Positions 62,941 through 64,000 of a stretch of DNA of 64,000 nucleotides are shown one piece after another (position 1 is the stretch's first letter; every line of letters starts with the position of its first letter). The notes beneath the pieces were generated by a model that was not told the origin of the DNA, made no database searches, and saw only the letters and a list, made by a program, of their open reading frames with translations. The stretch is taken from contig NW_019773522.1 in the NCBI RefSeq assembly GCF_001039355.2, positions 9,328 through 73,327 of the forward strand, written 5' to 3'. The stretch is from Lingula anatina (lineage: Eukaryota; Brachiopoda; Lingulata; Lingulida; Lingulidae). The position numbers and the translations under genes are program-made.

Positions 62941-63560
62941 AGTCCCGTAGCCAGCAATGTCAAAGGGGGGGGGGGGTTCATTTTCTGAAAAAGTGGCTCT
63001 TTTATTGCGTTTTTGAATATAATCTTTCATAAATAGTGAATATAAATGAAAAAATTTCCAATATTAAATTTTTGTTGTTATACTAATAATAAGTACAATA
63101 TAGAAAATTCATGATATTTTTCAATTTTGACAGCACATGGTAAAGGATAAAAAGTATCACAGAGCATATAAACAAATAGAATTCACTCACTAATACAAAC
63201 ATCTCACTGCAACTGCTATCATATTATCTAAAAATACAAAAAAACCCCTCCATCAATATTGTAAAATTTATTCAACCTTGCAAAACATAAAATGGTTCCA
63301 TTAAAAAAGGAAGATATATCACTAATCAGTATTAATGAATCAAGCCTGATATATTTTCAGTAATAAATATATGGTAAAATGTAAACCAGTACTACATGTT
63401 CCATGGTGGGGTTGAAGGCGACTAAACCGGCTCCCCCACTGGGCTTACCCAGTGAGGATGGTGCGTGAAATGACAAAGAACCATGATCGAAGTTTGAGCG
63501 TACCTTTTCACGGCAAGAAGGCCGGTACGCTCGAACCCCCCGACCCCCCTGGCTGCGGGC
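62941..63560. mobile_element. About 620-bp terminal-inverted-repeat element
   Basis: The left end CAGTCCCGTAGCCAGCAA leads into a G-run, and the right end, reversed, reads CTGGCCCGCAGCCAGGGGGG leading into a G-run. A small hairpin GAGCGTACC...GGTACGCTC lies at 63496-63534. It has no coding capacity. Confidence 0.6.
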
Positions 63561-64000
63561 CAGGTAAAGTAAACATGCGTTAATCCATTTAAATACAAAG
63601 TTCAATAAAGGGGCTTTCATTTGAACTTGTCGTAAAGTAATTCTGTGTCACGTGTAACGTAATTCAAGCTTCGGAATAGGAACTTTTTGTGCTTAAAATA
63701 TTACTGACTGAAAAACGCGATAAAACCGAAAATAAAAGGGGAAATTCAGCACTAGAGCTTATTTGATTGAAGCTATTCGTTTCTACAGCATTCGCATCAT
63801 GACCAGGCCCTGTGATGAATGACAGCCTTAATAGGGTGGAGGGGCAATTAATAGATGCTCATATTTCCCCCTTTCTTTTCCACAAGAAGAACAAGAGGCA
63901 TTATCAACAGTAGATATTTTTTATTTAAGTAAGCTTTGTCATGTACAATTCTGTGCAATATTCTGTATGAAAATAAAAGGTGAAATTCACCGCTTATTTA

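Larger units (their letters stand above)
51426..64000. other. Gene-poor right end
   Basis: No spliced gene could be assembled. Tc1-like copies, three copies of a 60-bp motif (54271-54671), a duplicated anonymous block (57571-61440), a (CTA)n/(CTG)n tract (62332-62375) and a terminal-inverted-repeat element (62941-63560) account for part; the rest is AT-rich sequence in which I see nothing specific. Confidence 0.5.

Overview
The window is animal nuclear DNA. It is AT-rich, its genes are split by GT-AG introns, and it carries many microsatellites, short inverted-repeat transposons (MITEs), degenerate Tc1-like copies and two assembly gaps (29450-30351 and 41529-41689). The gene families (D8C-EGF-ZP proteins of the OIT3/uromodulin group, sushi and PAN receptors, small four-helix membrane proteins) and the overall texture suggest a marine invertebrate: an invertebrate deuterostome or a lophotrochozoan such as a mollusc or brachiopod. 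I cannot name the species. All gene models were joined by eye from splice sites, codon phase and comparison of paralogues, so boundaries may be off by a base or two.

There are six genes, in three tandem pairs. (1) 4737-11257 and 13758-17037, minus strand: two OIT3-like genes. The first is complete (8 exons, about 526 aa: signal peptide, D8C, two EGF, ZP, no anchor). The second keeps the first exons but has a TGA in place of the first EGF cysteine and lacks the EGF2 and main ZP exons, so it is a decaying copy or a short secreted D8C protein. (2) 21710-27458 and 33421-38915, plus strand: two receptors of about 704 and 724 aa with the order signal peptide, sushi, PAN-like, six sushi, transmembrane helix, tyrosine-rich tail. 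They lie in a segmental duplication that also includes several kilobases of upstream DNA. (3) 43565-46310 and 49278-51425, minus strand: two 166-aa four-helix membrane proteins with matching exons.

Between these pairs the DNA is mostly repetitive. The second OIT3-like gene and the first sushi/PAN gene are head to head. The space between them holds six units of a roughly 145-bp tandem repeat, five of which contain a perfect AGGTCA-A-AGGTCA (DR1) nuclear-receptor-type site; one unit is split by a MITE flanked by CCGG. This block is missing from the matching place upstream of the second sushi/PAN gene. From 51.4 kb to the end I find no convincing gene: Tc1-like copies, a duplicated anonymous segment (57.5-61.4 kb) and a terminal-inverted-repeat element fill part of it.

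Working together: the first two pairs encode secreted or cell-surface proteins made of recognition-type modules, and the sushi/PAN tails carry candidate phosphotyrosine motifs. That fits, but does not prove, a small expanded cluster of recognition or adhesion genes.
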